From JBDROU01 sp043809745 [NCBI: bacterium] (GTDB lineage Bacteria > Elusimicrobiota > JBDRMW01): a DNA stretch of 64,000 nt. The stretch is taken from positions 62,001 through 126,000 of the forward strand of contig JBDROU010000073.1 in the NCBI GenBank assembly GCA_043809745.1, in the 5' to 3' direction. Shown here piece by piece: positions 52,302-61,560 of the stretch; position 1 is the stretch's first letter; each line of letters opens with the position of its first letter. A program made the translations under genes and the position numbers. The notes beneath the pieces are model-generated. The model was not told the DNA's origin, did not search any database, and saw only the letters and a list, made by a program, of their open reading frames with translations.

Positions 52302-52422
52302 AATAAACATTTCTTTTTGCTATAAATCATTTTTTACATATCAAATCCATATTTAAAATATCTTTAATTATTAATCAACGTTCTAATGCTCATCCAATAT
52401 AGTTAATTTGTATTAATTTCTA

Positions 52423-52451
52423 TTGATTTTTTGGGAAAAAGCGAGTATAAT
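52423..52451 (+). promoter_or_regulatory. Sigma70-type promoter of the yggS run
   Basis: TTGATT (52423-52428), 17-bp spacer and TATAAT (52446-52451) lie 14 nt before ATG 52466, leaving a leader of only about 8 nt. Confidence 0.6.
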
Positions 52452-52465
52452 AACTCCTTATCTTT

Positions 52466-53152
52466 ATGATATCTTTAAGTATCGGTGATATAAGAAGCAG
52501 GATCAATGATGCGGCGTTAAAGAAGGGGTGTAATCCAGAAGACATTATACTGCTGGCTGCGACAAAGAAGGTCTCTTCCGAGCTAATTCGAGAAGCTATT
52601 AACAATGGGATCTCCCATTTCGGCGAAAATAAGGTGCAGGAAGCAATCCTTAAGATAGACTCGATTGGGCGAAGCGTTAGCTGGCATATGATCGGGCATC
52701 TGCAGACCAATAAAGCTAAAAAGGCCGTAGAAGCGTTTGATGTTATACAGTCTTTGGACAGTTTTCATCTGGCGGAATCTCTAGACAAATACGCAAAACA
52801 ACTTGGCAAAAAGCAGGTGTGTCTGGTTGAGATCAATATTGGCGGTGAGGAATCAAAATTTGGAGTTAATCCGGAGGAACTTATTGAGTTCCTTAATAGG
52901 TGCAATACATTACAAAGTATTGAGATTCAAGGTTTGATGACAATAACCCCCTATTTTGAAGATAAAGAAAAAGCAAGGCCTTATTTTAAGAAGATGAATG
53001 AGCTTTTTCAAAAGTGCGGAAACAAGCTTGTTCATGCAAATGTTAAAATGAAGTTTCTTTCGATGGGGATGAGCGGCGATTTTGAGGCGGCAATAGAAGA
53101 GGGGTCTAATATGGTGCGGATAGGTACGGCTATCTTTGGGGAGCGAAACTAA
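52466..53152 (+). CDS. YggS-family PLP homeostasis protein
   Basis: The 228-residue protein has the alanine-racemase-like barrel of YggS: LAATKKVSSELIREA near residue 31 with the PLP Lys, FGENKVQEA near 50, WHMIGHLQTNKAKKA near 72, GLMTITPYF near 157 and FLSMGMSGDFEAAIEEGSNMVRIGTAIFG at the end. It binds PLP and balances B6 vitamers; no enzymatic activity is known. There is almost no leader. proC follows without a gap, a widely conserved order. Confidence 0.93.
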   Translation: MISLSIGDIRSRINDAALKKGCNPEDIILLAATKKVSSELIREAINNGISHFGENKVQEAILKIDSIGRSVSWHMIGHLQTNKAKKAVEAFDVIQSLDSFHLAESLDKYAKQLGKKQVCLVEINIGGEESKFGVNPEELIEFLNRCNTLQSIEIQGLMTITPYFEDKEKARPYFKKMNELFQKCGNKLVHANVKMKFLSMGMSGDFEAAIEEGSNMVRIGTAIFGERN

Positions 53153-53959
53153 ATGAGTTTGTTAGAGAGTAAAAAGATTTCTGTTATCGGCTGCGGAAAT
53201 ATGGGGAGCTCTATTATATCCGGTTTGCTTCAATCAAAATTAGTTAAAGCCAAGAATATACTTGGTTGCGATATAGCTAAATCTTGTTTAAAAGGAATAA
53301 ATGTAAACTCAACAACCGATTGTGAAAAGGCTTTATTTTGGGGAGAGATTATAATTATAGCTGTTAAACCTCAACAAATAAGTGATTTGTTGTCAAAAGT
53401 GAAGAAAAATAGCGCAAAGAATAAAATAATTATATCTGTTGTAGCAGGAAAGAGGATTGCTTTTTTTCAAAAATATTTTAATAAAGGAACAGTAATTATA
53501 AGATCTATGCCGAACACACCAGCTATAATACAGGAAGGAGCTGTTGCCTTTGCTCCATCTAAAAATGCATCGAAGATTCAAATAGATATGGCTGAATGCT
53601 TATTGAAAAGTATTGGGAAAGTTGTAAGAGTTAAAGAAAGCCAACTTGATGCGGTTACTGCGTTATCAGGTTCCGGCCCGGCATATGTGTTTTATTTGGC
53701 TGAAATTATGATCGATGCAGCTAAGAAGATGGGTTTACCGTCTGAGATTGCTCAAAAACTTGTGTTTCAAACGTTAATAGGAGCAAGCCTTTTAATGATT
53801 GGTTCCGATTATGATCCAAGTGTCTTGAGGAAAAAGGTGACCTCCCCCAAGGGGACAACAGAGAAAGCATTTGATTATATTAAGAAAAGCAATGTCGGGC
53901 AAAATTGGGTTAAAGCAATAATGTTAGCTAAAAAAAGATCGGAGGAGTTGTCTGTATAG
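53153..53959 (+). CDS. proC: Pyrroline-5-carboxylate reductase
   Basis: The 268-residue enzyme has IGCGNMGSSIISGLL near residue 12 (NADPH site), AVKPQQISDLL near 70, IIRSMPNTPAIIQEGAVAFAP near 116 and ALSGSGPAYVFYLAEIMIDA near 167-186, with VTSPKGTTEKA near 228. It makes proline from pyrroline-5-carboxylate with NADPH. The ATG follows the yggS stop directly. Length and motifs match the family. Confidence 0.94.
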   Translation: MSLLESKKISVIGCGNMGSSIISGLLQSKLVKAKNILGCDIAKSCLKGINVNSTTDCEKALFWGEIIIIAVKPQQISDLLSKVKKNSAKNKIIISVVAGKRIAFFQKYFNKGTVIIRSMPNTPAIIQEGAVAFAPSKNASKIQIDMAECLLKSIGKVVRVKESQLDAVTALSGSGPAYVFYLAEIMIDAAKKMGLPSEIAQKLVFQTLIGASLLMIGSDYDPSVLRKKVTSPKGTTEKAFDYIKKSNVGQNWVKAIMLAKKRSEELSV

Positions 53960-54016
53960 TAGGAGTTTGATGTTAGAAAGTTAGCATAAATTTTAGTTAT
54001 AAATAAAGGAGGACTT

Positions 54017-54280
54017 ATGATAGTAAAAGTAAGAGTAATACCAAATTCAAAAAAAAGCGAGATGGCAGGTAGAATCGGGCACATCTTAAGAATAAGGGTT
54101 GCAGCTCCCCCAGAAGAAAATAAAGCTAACGAGGAACTCGTAGACTTTATGGCAGATTTTTTCGAAGTAAAGGAAAAAATGGTAAAGATTATTCGAGGCC
54201 ATAAAGCCAGGGAAAAAACTATCAGCATTAACGGCAGGCCGGAAGATGATTTGGAAGATTTAATGGAAACAATACCATGA
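54017..54280 (+). CDS. DUF167/YggU-family protein
   Basis: The 87-residue protein matches DUF167 (VRVIPNSKKSEMAG near 5, LRIRVAAPPEENKANEELVDFM near 25-46, VKIIRGHKAREKTISING near 57). The fold is a small alpha/beta protein of unknown role often found with yggS and proC. AAGGAGG precedes ATG, and the mtnA start overlaps its stop by 4 bp. The usual yggT gene is missing between proC and this gene. Confidence 0.9.
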   Translation: MIVKVRVIPNSKKSEMAGRIGHILRIRVAAPPEENKANEELVDFMADFFEVKEKMVKIIRGHKAREKTISINGRPEDDLEDLMETIP

Positions 54281-55314
54281 ACGTAAAGACCCTTTATTGG
54301 GATAATGAAAAGCTTTACATTTTAGATCAACTTAAACTGCCCAATAAAATTTCTTATATATGCTGCAAGAATGCCGGACAGGTTGCAGATGCAATCAGGA
54401 AGATGAATTTAAGAGGAGCTCCAGCTATAGGGGTTGCCGCCGCATATGCTTTCGCGCTCGCATTTAGGAGCAAAAAGTTCAGCTCTAAGAATATTTTTCA
54501 GAATTATGTGCAAAGGGTGGCTAATGAATTAAACGGCACAAGGCCGACCGCTGTTAATTTATTCTGGGCTTGTAAGAGGATGTCGAAAAAAGCAAAAAGT
54601 ATTTTTAAGTTAAACTCCTTAATTGATGACCAGCTGCTGATAGAGGCGAAAAGGATACATGAAGATGATGTTGCAATTAATAAAAAAATCGGTGAAAACG
54701 GGGAAAAGCTGTTAAAAAAAGGATCACATATAATCACGCACTGTAATGCGGGAGCGCTTGCTACTGGCGGGTACGGGACGGCGTTGGGTGTGATATATTC
54801 AGCATTTAAGAAGGGTAAGATAAAAAAAGTATTTGTTGATGAGACCAGGCCCTATCTTCAGGGGGCTCGTCTTACAATGTGGGAGTTGATGCAAAGAAAA
54901 ATTCCCTGCCAGCTTATAACCGATAATATGGCTGGTTTTGCGATGAAAAGAAACAAGATTAGCGCTTGTATTATAGGTGCTGACCGGGTGGTTAGTAACG
55001 GTGATGTGGCCAACAAGATTGGCAGTTACTCATTAGCTGTGTTAGCGGATTACCATAAGATACCTTTTTATGTCGCTGCGCCGCTGTCAACTTTTGACGT
55101 ATCTAAAAAAACGGGTGATGAGATAGTAATTGAAGAGCGTTCGGCTAAAGAAGTAGTTTCGATTGGGCCGGTTTCAATAGCGCCAAAATGCTGCAAGGTT
55201 TGGCATCCAGCATTTGACATAACGCCTTCGCGTTTAATAAAGGCAATAATTACAGAAAAAGGCGTAATAAAAGCCCCTTATATAAAAAGTATTGATAAGC
55301 TTATGCAAAATTAA
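54277..55314 (+). CDS. mtnA: S-methyl-5-thioribose-1-phosphate isomerase
   Basis: The 345-residue enzyme has LRGAPAIGVAAAYAFALA near residue 49, RPTAVNLFWA near 90, HCNAGALATGGYGTALG near 155 (catalytic Cys) and GADRVVSNGDVANKIGSY near 234 (catalytic Asp). It isomerises methylthioribose 1-phosphate in methionine salvage. The eIF2B-alpha-like family also includes ribose-1,5-bisphosphate isomerases; the length and motifs favour mtnA. It starts by ATGA overlap with DUF167, so coupled. Confidence 0.92.
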   Translation: MNVKTLYWDNEKLYILDQLKLPNKISYICCKNAGQVADAIRKMNLRGAPAIGVAAAYAFALAFRSKKFSSKNIFQNYVQRVANELNGTRPTAVNLFWACKRMSKKAKSIFKLNSLIDDQLLIEAKRIHEDDVAINKKIGENGEKLLKKGSHIITHCNAGALATGGYGTALGVIYSAFKKGKIKKVFVDETRPYLQGARLTMWELMQRKIPCQLITDNMAGFAMKRNKISACIIGADRVVSNGDVANKIGSYSLAVLADYHKIPFYVAAPLSTFDVSKKTGDEIVIEERSAKEVVSIGPVSIAPKCCKVWHPAFDITPSRLIKAIITEKGVIKAPYIKSIDKLMQN

Positions 55315-55324
55315 GGAAATAGAT

Positions 55325-58159
55325 ATGAGTAAGAAAGAAAAGGCCAATAATACTAAGAGCGTGAATCTTCCCAGAACAGCTTTTCCTATGAAAGCTAATT
55401 TGCAGGTGCGTGAAATTGAATTCATGGATTTTTGGAAGAAGGAAGAGATATATAGAAAATTAATAAGCAAAAATAAAAATAATAAAAGGTTTATACTGCA
55501 TGACGGCCCCCCATATGCTAATGGAAACATTCATCTCGGGCATGCCCTTAACAAGATCCTTAAGGACATGGTTGTTAAGTACAAGGCCTGTGATGGTCAT
55601 TATACACCGTTTATACCCGGGTGGGATTGCCATGGGCTTCCCATTGAACATCAGCTTATGAAAAAGCTTAAAACTAATAAACGAAAGATTAACCGGGAAG
55701 ATTTCAGGAAAAAAGCTTATGAGTTTGCTGAAAAATATTTCGTAATACAAAGAGAAGAATTTGTCAGGTTAGGTATTCTAGCAGACTGGGATAATCCATA
55801 TTTGACAATGACCAAGGATTATGAGTACGGGATAATCTCAACATTCAATAAACTTCTTAAGAATGAATATATTTATAGAAGCAAGAAGCCGGTATTTTGG
55901 TGCATCTGTTGTGAAACAGCTTTAGCCGATGCTGAGGTAGAATATGAGAATCATATATCACCATCCATCTATGTGCGGTTCCCGCTAATTGAAGGTCAAA
56001 AATTTGGGGAAACGGTTGTTAATAAACAAACTCCGGTTTCCATGTTAATCTGGACGACAACCCCTTGGACCCTTCCAGCAAATGTTGCTGTTGCGGTAGA
56101 GCCCGAGAAGGCTTATGGTTTGTATAAAACTGGTAATAGCGAACTATATATTGCAGCCGCTGATCCAGAACTTGAAAAGGAGTATCCAAAATTAGGAATT
56201 CAAATCGATAAACCAAAATCTGTTATTCAGGGCAGTGATTTGCTCGGTTTAAAAGTAATGCACCCTTTATTAAATAGAGAATCGGTGATTGTGGGGTCTG
56301 GTTTTGTGCAGATGGATACAGGGGTAGGCGCAATTCATATCGCTCCGGGTCATGGGCTTGAGGATTATCAGGTAGGGCTTGAAAATGGACTTCCGGTGAT
56401 CTCTCCTGTCGACGAAATGGGATTTTTTACTGAAGAAGCGGGAATCTGTGTAGGAGAAAATATATTTAATGCGAACGGAAAAATAACAAAAGAACTCGGA
56501 GACAGAAAACTTTTATTGTCTGAAGATAAGATTGAGCATTCATATCCACATTGCTGGCGATGTAAGAATCCTGTAATTTACAGGGCTACTAAACAATGGT
56601 TTCTTTCGATAAATCACAGAGAGCTGCGCCAGAAGATGCTGGACAGCATCAAGAAAGTTAAATGGATTCCCGGTTATGGTGAGAATAGAATTCTTGGCAT
56701 GGTTGAATCACGTCCGGATTGGTGTCTGTCCAGGCAGAGATACTGGGGGACGCCGATACCGATTATCTATTGTGAAGACTGTCAAGCTCCTGTTATTGAT
56801 GATGGAATTATAAAAAGGATAGAGGATATATTCAAAGAGGGCGGATCAGAAGCATATTATCAAACAAGCGTAAAAGAAATCATAGGCGACAATTTTGCAT
56901 GCCGTTCCTGCGACGGGAGTTCTTTCAAAAAGGAGGAGGATATACTTGATGTATGGTTCGACTCAGGGGTTTCTCATGAAGCGGTTATGGAAAATCCAAG
57001 ATTTAATTTAGGATGGCCGGCAACGATGTATCTGGAAGGGTCAGATCAACATAGAGGATGGTTTCAAACTTCTCTTATAACTGCGGTAGCATTGAAGGCT
57101 CGAGCACCTTATGAAAGCGTTCTTACACATGGATTTACTGTTGATGGCCAGGGAAGAAAGATGTCTAAATCACAAGGAAATGTTATCGCGCCGCAAGCGG
57201 TAATAAAGGATTATGGAGCAGATATTTTACGGCTCTGGGTTGCAGCAAGCGATTACAGGGAAGATGTTAGGGTGTCGCAGGATATTATTAGAGGCCTGGT
57301 TGATTTGTATAGGAAGATTAGGAATACTTTTCGTTTTATTCTTGGCAATACTTATGATTATAATGCGAGTGAGCATAAGAAAAATATGGATCCTGAGCAT
57401 GGGTATCCCAACTTTTTGGAAATAGATAAATATATATTGAATCGCCTGCAAAAACTGCTGAAAGTTGTTAATGATGCATATGAATCAAATGAGTTTCATA
57501 AAGTGGTATTTTATTTTAATCAGTTTTGCAGCTCGGAATTAAGTTCGTTTTACTTTGATATAATTAAAGATAGGTTATATACATTCAGTTCATTTTCAAA
57601 AGAAAGACATTATGCGCAAACTGTGCTTTGGGAGCTTTTTGAGAATTTAAGCTGTTTGATAGCCCCTATACTTTCGTTTACATCTGAAGAAGTATGGAAA
57701 TTTGCAAGGGATGAGCACAAGGATTGGGAGTCTGTCGAGAGTGTTTTTTTAGCGCCTTTTCCCAAGGTTAAGGACTTCCTTTTGTCAGATGATTTGGAAA
57801 CTAACTGGCGCGAACTTTTGAAAGTGCGCGAAAAAGTCAATGCTGTGCTGGAAAATTTTCGCATTCAGAAAAAGATAGGAAGCTCACTTGAGGCATGGGT
57901 TAGATTGTTCCCTGCCGGTGAAGAGGAATATGGCTTGCTTGAACGGTTTAAGGATCAGCTGGATACGATTTTTATAGTATCAAGGGTGAGTGTTGAAGCT
58001 CCGGGAAAAGGATCAGAATTATCTGTGGAAATTGAGAAAGCTTCTGTGGAGAAGTGTTCAAGATGCTGGCGTTATACGGGGGATCAAAGTAAGATAGGCG
58101 ATGAACTTATTTGCAGTAGGTGTCTGGCTCATATTGAGGAAAATGAAAAGGGTTTATGA
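55325..58159 (+). CDS. ileS: Isoleucyl-tRNA synthetase
   Basis: The 944-residue synthetase starts at ATG 55325 (AAGGAAA upstream; the longer frame from 55292 overlaps mtnA). It shows class I HIGH motif GPPYANGNIHLGHALNK near residue 60, editing domain (TTTPWTLPANVAVAVEP near 242), KMSKSQGNVIAP near 611 and a C-terminal zinc finger CSRCWRYTG...CSRCL. It charges tRNA-Ile and edits valine. lspA overlaps its stop (ATGA), a conserved bacterial order. Confidence 0.97.
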   Translation: MSKKEKANNTKSVNLPRTAFPMKANLQVREIEFMDFWKKEEIYRKLISKNKNNKRFILHDGPPYANGNIHLGHALNKILKDMVVKYKACDGHYTPFIPGWDCHGLPIEHQLMKKLKTNKRKINREDFRKKAYEFAEKYFVIQREEFVRLGILADWDNPYLTMTKDYEYGIISTFNKLLKNEYIYRSKKPVFWCICCETALADAEVEYENHISPSIYVRFPLIEGQKFGETVVNKQTPVSMLIWTTTPWTLPANVAVAVEPEKAYGLYKTGNSELYIAAADPELEKEYPKLGIQIDKPKSVIQGSDLLGLKVMHPLLNRESVIVGSGFVQMDTGVGAIHIAPGHGLEDYQVGLENGLPVISPVDEMGFFTEEAGICVGENIFNANGKITKELGDRKLLLSEDKIEHSYPHCWRCKNPVIYRATKQWFLSINHRELRQKMLDSIKKVKWIPGYGENRILGMVESRPDWCLSRQRYWGTPIPIIYCEDCQAPVIDDGIIKRIEDIFKEGGSEAYYQTSVKEIIGDNFACRSCDGSSFKKEEDILDVWFDSGVSHEAVMENPRFNLGWPATMYLEGSDQHRGWFQTSLITAVALKARAPYESVLTHGFTVDGQGRKMSKSQGNVIAPQAVIKDYGADILRLWVAASDYREDVRVSQDIIRGLVDLYRKIRNTFRFILGNTYDYNASEHKKNMDPEHGYPNFLEIDKYILNRLQKLLKVVNDAYESNEFHKVVFYFNQFCSSELSSFYFDIIKDRLYTFSSFSKERHYAQTVLWELFENLSCLIAPILSFTSEEVWKFARDEHKDWESVESVFLAPFPKVKDFLLSDDLETNWRELLKVREKVNAVLENFRIQKKIGSSLEAWVRLFPAGEEEYGLLERFKDQLDTIFIVSRVSVEAPGKGSELSVEIEKASVEKCSRCWRYTGDQSKIGDELICSRCLAHIEENEKGL

Positions 58160-58632
58160 GTAAAATTATATTCTTGTTGCCTGTAGTTTGCTTCATGATT
58201 GATCAAATAAGTAAACTCATAATTAGGAATAATCTATTCCTGGGTGAATCAATTAAGGTATTTCCGTTTCTTTATATAACATACATTACTAATACAGGGA
58301 CTGCGTTTGGTTTGGCAAAAGGTAATAATACTTTTTTTATAATAGTGATACTTATTGTTATCTTCTTTATTGTTGCGTTTAAGAAGAGTATATTTTCACC
58401 GAGCTGGGTATCATTTATATCTTACAGCCTTATACTTGGCGGAGCTTTTGGTAACTTGTTAGACAGGATTATGTTTGGCAAGGTCATTGATTTTATTGAT
58501 TTTCGTTTTTGGCCGGTTTTTAACTTTGCAGATACATTTGTTTCTATTGGGGCGATTCTTTATTTAGCGGAGTCGCTTTTTAGGAGGGATTGTGTGTCCA
58601 GTACTAATTCAGTTAGGATTATTGAGCATTAA
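58156..58632 (+). CDS. lspA: Lipoprotein signal peptidase
   Basis: The 158-residue protein has four transmembrane helices and the family motifs DQISKLIIR near 16, NTGTAFGLAKG near 49, GAFGNLLDRIMFGKVIDFID near 97-116 and FNFADTFVSIG near 122, with the two catalytic Asp. It removes the signal peptide from lipidated prolipoproteins. It overlaps ileS by 4 bp and lgt by 41 bp, so all three are coupled. Confidence 0.96.
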   Translation: MSKIIFLLPVVCFMIDQISKLIIRNNLFLGESIKVFPFLYITYITNTGTAFGLAKGNNTFFIIVILIVIFFIVAFKKSIFSPSWVSFISYSLILGGAFGNLLDRIMFGKVIDFIDFRFWPVFNFADTFVSIGAILYLAESLFRRDCVSSTNSVRIIEH

Positions 58633-59368
58633 AACATATGGTTTGTTTGTAATCATAGGTTTTTTAGCCGCTTTATTTTATATTAAAAGGAAAGCGCATA
58701 AATATAATTTTTCTGATGAATTTGTTTATGATCTGGCTTTTTGGGCACTGTTTTCCGGTATACTAGGAGCAAGGATTACTTATATACTGCTGGATATTAA
58801 GTATTTTATAGGTAATCCACTTGAGATGTTTATGATATGGAAAGGGGGGCTTGTATACTATGGCGGACTCCTGGGAGGTATCCTGGGAGGTATTGCAATA
58901 ATATATAAATATCGTATATATAATTGGAAAAAGGTTGCTGATGTCCTTTCCCCGAGTATTGCTCTTGCGCATGCGTTTGGCCGTATTGGTTGTTTTTTTG
59001 CAGGGTGCTGTTATGGGAAGATAACGAGCAGTAAGATAGGAATAACCTTTTCACACCCTGAATCATTTGCCCCTGCAGGGGTGTCAGTTTACCCGACCCA
59101 ACTGATGGAGGCATTCGGAAATATTCTGATCTTCCTTTTTTTGAATTATAAATTGGGGAAAGAAAAATACGAAGGACAAATATTTACTTTATATATATTG
59201 TTGTATGCATTATTGCGTTTCATCAATGAATTTTTTAGGGGTGATTACAGAGGGCCCGAGTTATTTAGTGTGACCCTTTTGCAATGGGTTTCGCTTGGGC
59301 TTTTTGCGGCTGCAATGATTTTCTTATTAAAAGGAGGTATGAGGTCTCCCAAAAAATCGGAATCCTGA
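58592..59368 (+). CDS. lgt: Prolipoprotein diacylglyceryl transferase
   Basis: The 258-residue protein has seven hydrophobic helices, GLVYYGGLLGGILGG near residue 84 and the Lgt signature HAFGRIGCFFAGCCYG near 126-141, with catalytic Arg in FINEFFRGDYRGPE. It adds diacylglycerol to lipobox Cys. The start is GTG 58592, with AGGAGGG seven bases upstream inside lspA. Its last residues (about MRSPKKSES) lie within a repeat-like sequence (59341-59411), so the C terminus may have been replaced by insertion. Core is intact. Confidence 0.95.
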   Translation: MCPVLIQLGLLSIKTYGLFVIIGFLAALFYIKRKAHKYNFSDEFVYDLAFWALFSGILGARITYILLDIKYFIGNPLEMFMIWKGGLVYYGGLLGGILGGIAIIYKYRIYNWKKVADVLSPSIALAHAFGRIGCFFAGCCYGKITSSKIGITFSHPESFAPAGVSVYPTQLMEAFGNILIFLFLNYKLGKEKYEGQIFTLYILLYALLRFINEFFRGDYRGPELFSVTLLQWVSLGLFAAAMIFLLKGGMRSPKKSES

Positions 59369-59411
59369 GCGATGTCGAAGGATTGAAGTAACGGACTTTT
59401 TGAGCGGTCTC
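59341..59411. repeat. Imperfect inverted repeat at the end of lgt
   Basis: GAGGTCTCCCAAAAAATC (59341-59358) and GACTTTTTGAGCGGTCTC (59394-59411) form imperfect terminal inverted repeats, enclosing CCTGAGCGATGTCGAAGG at 59364-59381. The internal motif resembles the common CCTGAGCGAAGTCGAAGG intergenic repeat. The TGA stop of lgt is in this motif. Confidence 0.5.
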
Positions 59412-59425
59412 TTTAGATAAACAAA

Positions 59426-60325
59426 TTGCGTGATGAGATTATACAATTCAACAAAGAGAAATCTCAAAGGCTCGACATCTATCTTGCAGAGCATTTTACC
59501 TGCTTTTCGAGAACTTATTTTCAGGCAATTATAAAAAAAGGATTTGTAACGGTTAATAAGACAAAAACTCTCTCTTCTAGAAAGCTGGTTAACGGAGATA
59601 CAATTAGTATCAGGTTTGTTGATCGTATTTCCAATGTAGTACCAGAAAAGATAAGTTTAAACGTTATTTATGAAGATGCGGATCTTTTGGTGATTAATAA
59701 GCCTGCCGGAGTGGTTGTCCATCCTGCGTGCGGGCATCCAAAGGGGACTATAGTTAACGGGGTGCTCTTTTATCTTGGCGGTCAAATGAATGCTGTTTCA
59801 AGGATTGGACTTGTGCACAGGCTTGATAAGGAAACCTCTGGGGTGCTGCTGATTGCCAAGAATGACAAAGCATTTCTTTCGCTTTCTAAACAGTTTTCTA
59901 AACGTACAGTAAAGAAGGCGTATCTGGTTCTGGTATCCGGTATAATTGATGAGAATGAGGGAGTGATAGAGAAACCTTTAGGAAGAAGCCCGCATGATAG
60001 AAAAAAAATCGCGGTTGTTACTGATGGGCGTAACTCTACAACCAGATTTAAGGTAATAAAACGTTTTGCGAATGAAACGTATTTGGAAGCTAAACCTACA
60101 ACAGGCCGCACACATCAGATTCGTGTGCATCTTGCTTCAATAGGGAATGGAGTGGTTGGTGATAGGGAGTATAATCCTAAAAGCGCAGATTCTACAAGGA
60201 TGATGCTGCATGCAGCGGAATTAGGTATTATTCATCCCAGAACGAAAAAAAGAATGGACTTTCTAGCGCCGCCGCCTTCTGAGTTCTGTGCGGAAATTAA
60301 TAAGAGATCCAAGAAAAAACGTTAA
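59426..60325 (+). CDS. RluD-family pseudouridine synthase
   Basis: The 299-residue protein has an S4 RNA-binding domain (QRLDIYLAEHFTCFSRTY, residues about 14-60) and the RluA-type catalytic domain: VINKPAGVVVHPACGH near 90, GLVHRLDKETSGVLLIAKND near 127-146 (catalytic Asp in HRLDK) and KPTTGRTHQIRVHLASIGNGVVGD near 225. It makes pseudouridine in 23S rRNA helix 69 if it is RluD; RluC is possible. The start is TTG 59426, no clear ribosome-binding site. A coiled-coil gene overlaps its 3' region. Confidence 0.92.
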   Translation: MRDEIIQFNKEKSQRLDIYLAEHFTCFSRTYFQAIIKKGFVTVNKTKTLSSRKLVNGDTISIRFVDRISNVVPEKISLNVIYEDADLLVINKPAGVVVHPACGHPKGTIVNGVLFYLGGQMNAVSRIGLVHRLDKETSGVLLIAKNDKAFLSLSKQFSKRTVKKAYLVLVSGIIDENEGVIEKPLGRSPHDRKKIAVVTDGRNSTTRFKVIKRFANETYLEAKPTTGRTHQIRVHLASIGNGVVGDREYNPKSADSTRMMLHAAELGIIHPRTKKRMDFLAPPPSEFCAEINKRSKKKR

Positions 60326-60338
60326 ATTGGGAGAAGCT

Positions 60339-60884
60339 GTGAATTTTAATAAGTATTTTTGTTTTGCTGTATTATTTTTTATAATTAGTATAATAAGTGC
60401 TGGTCATATAGCCGGCCAGGATCCGGCTGTTGAAAAGGAGATAGATAAACTTTCTAAATCGCTCCAATCGCAAAAGAAGGATTTAAGCAGTTTATCCAAA
60501 ACCATTTCAGATTTAAATGCGGCTCTTTTGGAATTAAATAAAAAAAGTTTTGGATATGAGGAAGCGCTGAAGGAATTGAATGCTGATTATACAAGGCTAT
60601 CTGACGATACTCAGACGATTGAGGCGTTAGTAAGAAGAAATAAGGATGAAACTGTTCAGTTGAACCAATTTTTGGAAGAGCAAAAGGCTTTGCTGACTGA
60701 ATTGCAGCAGCAAATAAGATTATTTAAAAAGACTGTTTCGAGTATACAAGAGAGGCAAAGTGTCGGAGATTATAATTTAGAAAAGGATTATAGAGGGGAA
60801 ATTGTAAAAAGCCGCAGATCATCTAAATTCTTGAGCGCTCTAGCGATTATAATTAGCGTAGTAGCTTTGGGTGTAGCTTTGTAA
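60339..60884 (+). CDS. Exported coiled-coil protein with C-terminal membrane helix
   Basis: I do not recognise this 181-residue protein. GTG 60339 with GGGAGA upstream is the chosen start; an in-frame ATG-less start at 60288 would overlap rluD. A signal peptide or anchor (about 8-28) is followed by a long coiled coil (about 35-145: EIDKLSKSLQSQKKDLSSLS, NAALLELNKKSFGYEEALKE) and a C-terminal hydrophobic segment FLSALAIIISVVALGVAL. It lies between rluD and gmk in a housekeeping run. Role unknown. Confidence 0.7.
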   Translation: MNFNKYFCFAVLFFIISIISAGHIAGQDPAVEKEIDKLSKSLQSQKKDLSSLSKTISDLNAALLELNKKSFGYEEALKELNADYTRLSDDTQTIEALVRRNKDETVQLNQFLEEQKALLTELQQQIRLFKKTVSSIQERQSVGDYNLEKDYRGEIVKSRRSSKFLSALAIIISVVALGVAL

Positions 60885-60933
60885 ATATTAAGTCCCCGAG
60901 CAGGTAAAATTTTATTTTTTGAGGATTGAACAA

Positions 60934-61533
60934 ATGGGTTTGTTATTAGTTGTCTCGTCGCCTTCGGGATGTGGAAAAACAACAGTAGTCAATAAAATAC
61001 TCAAGAAATCCAAGGATTTTAACAGGAGTGTTTCTTATACCACGAGACCGCGCCAAAATGGTGAAATAAATGGGCAGGATTATAACTTTCTCACTGAAAA
61101 AAGGTTTAAGCATCTTATAAAAAAAAGTTTTTTTATTGAATGGGCCAATGTCCATGGATATTTGTATGGGACTTCAAAAAAACAATTATTGAAATGCATT
61201 AATGGGAGGAAAGATACATTCTACGTTATTGATGTTATAGGAGGTTTGCGCTTAAAAAAGATACTGCCGCATTCAATCTTAATATTTTTGGCGCCGCCTA
61301 AAATACGAGATTTGAATAAAAGAATTGAAAAAAGAAAAAGAGAAAATAAGGAAGAAATAAAAAAGCGTCTTAAAAGAGCTGTCTTCGAATTCGAAAAAGC
61401 TAAAAGGTATGATTATTTAGTTATAAATGATGATGTTAATAAAACCGTTGCTTTAGTAGAGGATATAGTAAAAGTTGAGAAATATAAATCAAAACGTAAT
61501 CTAGATAAAATTAGTGCGCTGATAAAAAGATAA
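60934..61533 (+). CDS. gmk: Guanylate kinase
   Basis: The 199-residue kinase has P-loop SSPSGCGKTTVVNK (residues about 8-21), the GMP-binding SVSYTTRPRQNGEINGQDYNFL near 34-55, FIEWANVHGYLYGTS near 66-80 and the lid segment KRKRENKEEIKKRLKRA near 131. It phosphorylates GMP to GDP. ATG 60934 is preferred over TTG 60919 because it aligns with family starts and has GAGG 9 bases upstream. rpoZ follows after 27 bp, the common gmk-rpoZ order. Confidence 0.94.
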   Translation: MGLLLVVSSPSGCGKTTVVNKILKKSKDFNRSVSYTTRPRQNGEINGQDYNFLTEKRFKHLIKKSFFIEWANVHGYLYGTSKKQLLKCINGRKDTFYVIDVIGGLRLKKILPHSILIFLAPPKIRDLNKRIEKRKRENKEEIKKRLKRAVFEFEKAKRYDYLVINDDVNKTVALVEDIVKVEKYKSKRNLDKISALIKR

Positions 61534-61560
61534 TATTTTAGTAATAAACAAGGGGGCATA

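Noticed and set aside
52330-52385. Repeat-type promoter before yggS
   Set aside because: A TTTACA is present, but further units do not fall on an 11-bp grid; a normal TTGATT-N17-TATAAT promoter is closer to the gene.
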